From NCBI RefSeq assembly GCF_000264905.1, contig NW_006763135.1:287676-351675 (forward strand): a stretch of 64,000 bases of DNA, given 5' to 3'. The notes beneath the pieces were generated by a model. It worked only from the letters and a program-made list of their open reading frames with translations. It ran no database searches and was not told the DNA's origin. The position numbers and the translations under genes are program-made. Positions 58,850 to 64,000 of the stretch are shown piece by piece (position 1 is the stretch's first letter; every line of letters begins with the position of its first letter). Source of the DNA: Stereum hirsutum FP-91666 SS1. Its lineage: Eukaryota; Basidiomycota; Agaricomycetes; Russulales; Stereaceae.

Positions 58850-60877
58850 TCAAGGATCTCCCCTGATTTTGGATGACTTCAACCCGACCCCACGCAGTTC
58901 CCCCGCCTGAACGTCAACTTTCCCGGTATATCCTCCCCCAGCTCGAGAAGCCCCAACATTGGCCCAAGCCTGCATCCCCTCAATCAGAGCCTCCTCCTCA
59001 CTTTGTCCGTCTCGGTTTTCGGTTCCGTCGAAGCCGTGAGCAATAGGATTTTGGAGATTGCGATCATGTTTTGGGGCGTATTTGTCTCGGTGTTTGTATG
59101 GGTGGTTGAACGATGACGCTGAGGTGGAAGACGTAGACGCCAAGGCAGCCTTAGCATCCCATGCAGCCTGGCGCTTCATCGTCTTTTTCATCCGAGCGCG
59201 CTCTTTCGGCGTGACTCGGACGATGAGCGTTGAATCAGATCTATACACAGATATGAGGAGATGGGGGTGTCGAGCAGTCATGGCGAGGGGGAAAGGGAGG
59301 GAAAACGCGTGTATCGTCAGTATAACATGTCAGTGGAAATCGACGAGCGCTAAATTGAGAAACGCGGACCCAGAAAAGGAATGCGAAGAATGAAGGAACC
59401 CGAACGAGAAAGACCGACGCACCGCGAATGCATACTCTCCGGCGTAGCCCGCCACATCCACTCCTCATTCGGCAACCCGTCCGGCTCAAGGTCCGCATCG
59501 ACCCACCACGTCTCTCTCGGGGTCATCACCTTCGTCACTTTCTTCTGCAATATGCTCGACTTTGCCTCCCGCGAAGTGGACTTGGGCTTCAACTTGTTGG
59601 TCTGTTCATCGTACTCATCGACAACCTTCTTCGTCCGCGGATCGGTCAATTGCAAGTGATACTCGGGGCCCAGTCTATTCTGCTTTCTCTGTCTCTTGGT
59701 CAAACCATGATGCTCGACTGGCACCGTTTTCAACCTCAGTTGCATCGCCATTTCTTGGGGAAGGAGGATGCGCGACATTGTTCCAGTAGGGATCGAACCA
59801 ATTGGGATATGTGGATAGAGCGAGTGGGACGAAGCGTTGTCTGAACACGAGTCGGCCGACGATGGGCGAGCGGAAGATGGATCGGTAGAGGGAAGCGCAG
59901 AAGATGACGATGAAAGGGATGAATCGGAGTCTGTCGAGGAGGAGGAGGGGGGAGGGGAAGCTGAGACGGAGGTCATGAAGCTGTTACTCGACGCGTCGAA
60001 CATGGATCTGAGGTGCGAGGGGACGTTGATGCGGCGTTGAATATGAAGTTGTTCAATCTCGCGGTGGGCTTCCATGTCGGGAACGATGATTCGTTTGAGG
60101 TGACTGTATGATTTCATGATATAATAAAAGGAAGGGTCAGCGATGTTGAACTGGCTGTAACGTAGGGAAAAGGCATTGAGGGGAAAGAACCGTTGTGGCG
60201 AGCGTTGGGCCACACTGTGCGACATGTTGCCGAGCTATAGTGTCACTCGACGAAATTGAGGCGACGATTTCGAGATGTTTTTCGAGATGTCTTGGGTTTG
60301 GAATGGACCCATATGAAAGTACAATCTCCAGCCAAATCTGCACTATGTCCAAAACCCAACACCATAACGCTGCCATCCACTCTCGAAGTTCACCGGAAAC
60401 ACAAAACATCACAAAGAAAGCGCACCTCATCGAGCTAACAGGACGTAAGTCCGGCGCCGGCTTCCCCTTTCCTGCCTGCGATCCATCTCCCTTACCGTCC
60501 CCCTTGCTCTTCTCCTTCTCCTTCCCTTTCTTCAGTTCGTTGCCCCACAGACTATGCTCCCTCCAAGCTTGCTCCTCCTTCTCCTCCTCCTTCATAGCAG
60601 ATACCAGGTCTTCCCCCTTCAACCTCTCCTCCGAAAACTGTCTCTGAATCTCATCATACAGCTCCAGGTTCGATAACGCGCCGAATGGAGTAGCGTGTGC
60701 TGTCGGGGAGGTGAGGACTGCGCGGACGATGTGTCGGGCGTGTGGCGTCGATCTGTTTAGTTTGAAAGGTTGTGGATATTTCTTGATGGGTCTCGGGGGA
60801 ACAGGAGTCGAAGGAGTGACATTGAAGAGAGGGCGAGAGGGGCGGAAGGCTGCGAGAAGGGAGAGGGTTGGGCGCAT
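58850..60877 (-). CDS. unrecognised protein, probably mitochondrial
   Basis: Three exons in phase give 524 residues: 60877-60426, 60154-59423, 59240-58850. The N-terminus (MRPTLSLLAAFRPSRPLFNV) is an amphipathic Arg-rich presequence-like segment. A basic, helical region follows (EEEKEEQAWREHSLWG, then Lys/Gly-rich GKEKEKSKGDGKGD). Exon 2 begins FNIADPSFYYIMKSYS, has a long Ser/Pro/Asp low-complexity stretch, then a conserved-looking core (QLRLKTVPVEHHGLTKRQRK, WWVDADLEPDGLPNEEWMW). The C-terminal part is basic (RVTPKERARMKKTMKRQAAW) and ends RGVGLKSSKIRGDP. The composition and basic tail are reminiscent of mitochondrial ribosome-associated proteins, but no family was recognised. The first intron (60425-60155, 271 nt) is longer than usual. 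Confidence 0.75.
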
Positions 60878-61097
60878 TGGTTATAAGAGTCGATGCACGT
60901 CTATGGTTTGGCTTTGATCGAATACGAGTTATTTATTCAATTCCGCTTTCCTTGTGAAGGCATCTTCGAATTCAGAGGCTTTCTAGAACCAGGAAGGCTT
61001 TCAAACAAGGTAGAGAACAAGAGAACAGTTGGCGGAACAAATGGACCAACACGCACACTTCGCCGGTCTGAGTGCACGTGGGGCGCTTACGAACAAC

Positions 61098-61190
61098 TCC
61101 TCCTTAGCTCAGCGGTAGTAGCGCTTCACTAGTAATTCGGGCGCGAATTAGCTCATGAAGAGGTCAGTCGTTCAAATCGGCTAGGAGGAA
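61098..61190 (+). tRNA. tRNA-Thr (anticodon AGT), intron-containing
   Basis: Same fold and length (93 nt) as the minus-strand copy at 53985-54077: acceptor TCCTCCT/AGGAGGA, anticodon AGT in the loop after CTTCA, and a 20 nt intron after position 37 (ATTCGGGCGCGAATTAGCTC). The intron differs by two bases; the mature tRNA appears identical. Confidence 0.93.
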
Positions 61191-62143
61191 TGTACCACGC
61201 CATCCAAGCGCTCTTTTTATCCATACCATCATCCGCGTCAAGAGGCGTCAACCTCCACTTGGCAGAAACGCTATCCACATTACTCTAGTCCTCGAAGTTG
61301 CTGTAAGTCCCATCTGTAGTCGAGCGTTCAACTATCTCGTCGAGCTTTTCTCTACGAACAAGCCACTTCGTAGCCCGGCATTAGTCTTGAAATCCAAACT
61401 CAAATATCGAAGAAAACAATCGTTCCTCTCAAGTTCCTCTTCACTAGCCCGGCGTGGCCCCTCACTTCTTTTTTCCTCCACGGTGCGTTTTCTTTGCTTG
61501 TCATTGACGATGGTTATAAGTAAGGTGTAGTCTTCCAAGACCAAGCGTTGATTCTCCTTGCGTCATGGGTACCGTCTCGATACACTGATCCGAACTTGCA
61601 ATTGAAAGTACATCAGGCCGTCCAGTCGTTTTCCAAGTATATGACCTTAGACTGGTATGCTCCTCCTTGGTGCATGAATGAACTGGCTTCGGAATAATTG
61701 AACCACAAATAAGATAATTCGACATGGTGACTATATTCTTAGCCATCACCGCGCTGGTACGGTGCTCGAGTTCCACTTACTTACTCTCCTAGCTTTGGAT
61801 GCGCCCAAACTCCTTCCGCCTCGTCTTGGCATCCAATTTGGCCTTCAAATCGACTGTTAATTCTCACATGAACATAATTTCTTCGGTCGAGTTCCACTCT
61901 TGCTCACTAGTGGAGGAACCATGCTATGTGGTCTGGTCACAAGCGACGCGTCTCTGTGGCACCAAGGACGCCCATACCTAGTACGACAGGCTGACACGGG
62001 TACTGCTGTACCTGCATCGTAGACGTACCTGTGCGGGCTAATACCTCACTTGTACTTTACTTAAAGGCGATACTGGCTAAGACGCTTTAGACAACCTGGC
62101 CCTTCACCCCCATTCTATAGCTCACGGCGTAGTCCTCTCATCT
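61191..62143. other. intergenic, no recognised gene
   Basis: About 950 bp between the tRNA and the second membrane-protein paralogue. Nothing beyond short frames was seen. Confidence 0.35.
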
Positions 62144-63926
62144 ATGAGTTTAAACTGCATCTTTGCAAACAGCGATCTGTGTTCTCGAGTTCTAGGCGCA
62201 ATCCGGGTCGCGTCTCAGCAACAGATGTCCCTTTTCCTTAGACAGTCCATCCTTCTATCGGTCGATACTGGTTTATATGGTATGCCGTGTTATTGTCCTT
62301 CATTTTTGGGACGGCTGTTCTGACGCATATTTCTTTGACTAGCTCTCTCTGGAGTGGTCTTCATCATCACGATGCACCTCATTTGGTAAGATCCCCATCG
62401 CTCGAAGCCCTTTCGTGATCCTATTGAATCCTGAATGGTTCTTTCGATTCAGTACGAGGACCACCCGCACGACCATGAAGGCGCATCTCGCCATGACCAT
62501 GGCGATCATGACCATCCTTTCCGTATCGACTGCTTGCTATGTCCTCGCTTGGTTGCTGCTAAAGACTGAGCACGCATCGCTTCAGTCCAGAATCGACGCC
62601 GACTGGGCTGTGTACAATGGCGACTACGCTCATATCGATGCATTTGAGAAGGCACAAGCTAGCATCCTCACACTCAGATATAAGCTGAATGTGATCATAC
62701 AATATATACCACTCATTAACGTGCGTATCATTCAGAGCTCAAAATATCTGGTTGCAATGCTGATGTTTTCGTCTTGTGGCTAGTACGTTCTCTGTAATCT
62801 AATTCTACTTTGGAGAGCCTGGGTTTTGTGGAACCACAGTCTGTGGATCCTTTTCCTTTCCGCATTGTTCGTGCTCGGCACCTCTGGTGAGTTTCTCTGG
62901 AGATCCTTCCCTCCTATGATATTCTGCTCTTTATTGACATCTCTGATCTTGCGCGCGCAAACGATCAGCAATGGCCATCCTCCGTGCAATATATGGTTCA
63001 TCCGATGACTTCTCAGTCGCAAATCTACTGCAAGGCCACAGAGTCGACGCGAATCTACAGGTGACTGTGGAAGACTGGGTTATATGGGGCATATCCCTGG
63101 CGACGAACATACTAGCGACATTGTTGATTATTCTCAAAGTCTGGTACCGCGCATTTGCACTCCTTTTTCAAAGAACACACTTACTGATATACATAGCAGG
63201 CGCCACAGAGGATCCATTCGCTCAAATATAGAGGGAAGCCGACGAAGTTCCAAAGTCGAGGTATTTTTGGCCTTGTTTGTCGAGTCCGGTATTATCTCTT
63301 GTTGTGCTTGGGTAAGTGTTCTTACTCTTAACGGATTAGTTAATCATTTGCATTTTAGTCGGAACCTTACCTAGTAATCATACTGCAGGTGTCGTACATA
63401 GCAAGTCAGGTCAATGTTCTGGTGCATTCAAGCGAAGGTGCCAATCTATGGAGTGAACTGATGTCTATTGTCCTGGTTCAAGTCTCCGTAAGTTCGTATT
63501 TCCGCTGTATTGATAACTATCTGACTTTTTCGCGTCATCTCCCACTAGGACATACTCTCGACTTTGATCATCATACTAGTTATCGTGAAGAGGACGGCCT
63601 CGGACATGACAGGGCTACCTCAACTCGAAGAAGTTGAGTACAACATAACTCGTCACTGTATTGCGCGCACACTCGGGGAGAAAAGGCAATCCATCCAACC
63701 GTCATCGCTTGGAAGAACACCGATTAGAATTGAGACACATACAGAGACTACACGGGATGACGATCCAGATACTAGCAGAGGGTCACCTGCAGCTGAGAAC
63801 AAGGACAGCCTATTCCCTGACATAGAGGGAACGGCGGAGGGACATGGAAGTGATGAGATCATGTCTTCCACGGTCGTTAAGCTTGACTTGGAGTGGGCAG
63901 GAGGAATGATAGACCATATTCGTTGA
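62144..63926 (+). CDS. multi-pass membrane protein (basidiomycete family), copy 2
   Basis: Starts MSLNCIFANSDLCS; exon 1 is 62144-62279 and exon 2 is 62343-62385 (43 nt). Hydrophobic segments in order: LFLRQSILLSVDTGLYG, LSGVVFIITMHLI, HLAMTMAIMTILSVSTACYV, LNVIIQYIPLINYVLCNLIL, LWILFLSALFVLG, ISLATNILATLLIIL, VFLALFVESGIISCCAW, and a last one DILSTLIIILVIV. Tail: RQSIQPSSLGRTPIRIE, then an acidic Ser/Thr-rich end finishing DHIR (stop 63924-63926). Exon phases and the LWRAWVLW and RQSIQPS motifs are shared with the gene at 45577-47278. At least seven short introns. Function unknown; the long loop after helix 3 (residues around SRIDADWAVYNGDYAHIDA) is larger than in the other copy. Confidence 0.72.
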
Positions 63927-64000
63927 TTCTCACGAGGGCCGACTATCCTCTCTGAGATTTATTTCCAGTATTTTGGGCCCCATATTTGGTATTTTGTACT

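Overview
The window is nuclear DNA of a basidiomycete fungus, most likely an Agaricomycete. Genes are cut by many short introns, mostly 50-80 nt, with GTRNGT donors. The protein families are typical of mushrooms: DUF6593-type proteins, large F-box/LRR proteins, RBR ligases, lineage-specific membrane proteins and a giant GTPase/VWA protein. Two tRNA-Thr genes carry a canonical intron after position 37. No bacterial, plasmid or viral gene block was seen.

Layout. (1) 0-0.7 kb: a small inverted-repeat transposon relic with TA target duplication. (2) 0.7-12.6 kb: a divergent pair of very unusual signalling/ubiquitin-type genes, a ~9.4 kb minus-strand gene (acidic N-terminus, GB1/GBP-type G domain, Cys/His-rich region, C-terminal VWA domain) and a plus-strand RBR E3 ligase with an N-terminal cysteine-peptidase-like region; their starts are 228 bp apart. 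(3) 13.4-21.2 kb, all plus strand: a MOSC/mARC-like protein, two DUF6593-like paralogues separated by a 517 bp CACTG-ended foldback element, and a divergent 14-3-3 protein. (4) 22.4-29.8 kb: a class I aminotransferase (minus) and an intradiol ring-cleavage dioxygenase (plus), divergent across 2.5 kb. (5) 33.6-34.5 kb: a CNBP/Gis2-type zinc-knuckle protein, followed by 6.5 kb without a recognisable gene but with a SINE-like module. (6) 41.0-48.9 kb: a CorA/Mnr2-type Mg2+ transporter and two multi-pass membrane proteins. (7) 49.8-52.6 kb: an SF1 helicase with an exonuclease-like N-terminus. (8) 53.4-61.2 kb: a 396 bp MITE, two inverted tRNA-Thr(AGT) genes flanking COQ10, an F-box protein with an apparent frameshift, and an unrecognised probable mitochondrial protein. 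(9) 62.1-63.9 kb: a paralogue of the membrane protein at 45.6 kb.

Exon coordinates were worked out by hand from splice signals, reading phase and resemblance to known families. For RBR, MOSC, both DUF6593 genes, 14-3-3, the dioxygenase, zinc-knuckle, CorA, COQ10 and the 58.9-60.9 kb gene, all exons join in phase to a stop codon. For the giant GTPase, the aminotransferase, the helicase and the membrane proteins only the outer limits and main coding blocks are firm.

Most genes look like unrelated housekeeping or lineage-specific loci. The strongest candidate for an undescribed functional unit is the divergent GTPase-VWA / peptidase-like RBR pair at 0.7-12.6 kb. A joint role in ubiquitin-linked defence or stress signalling is inference only.
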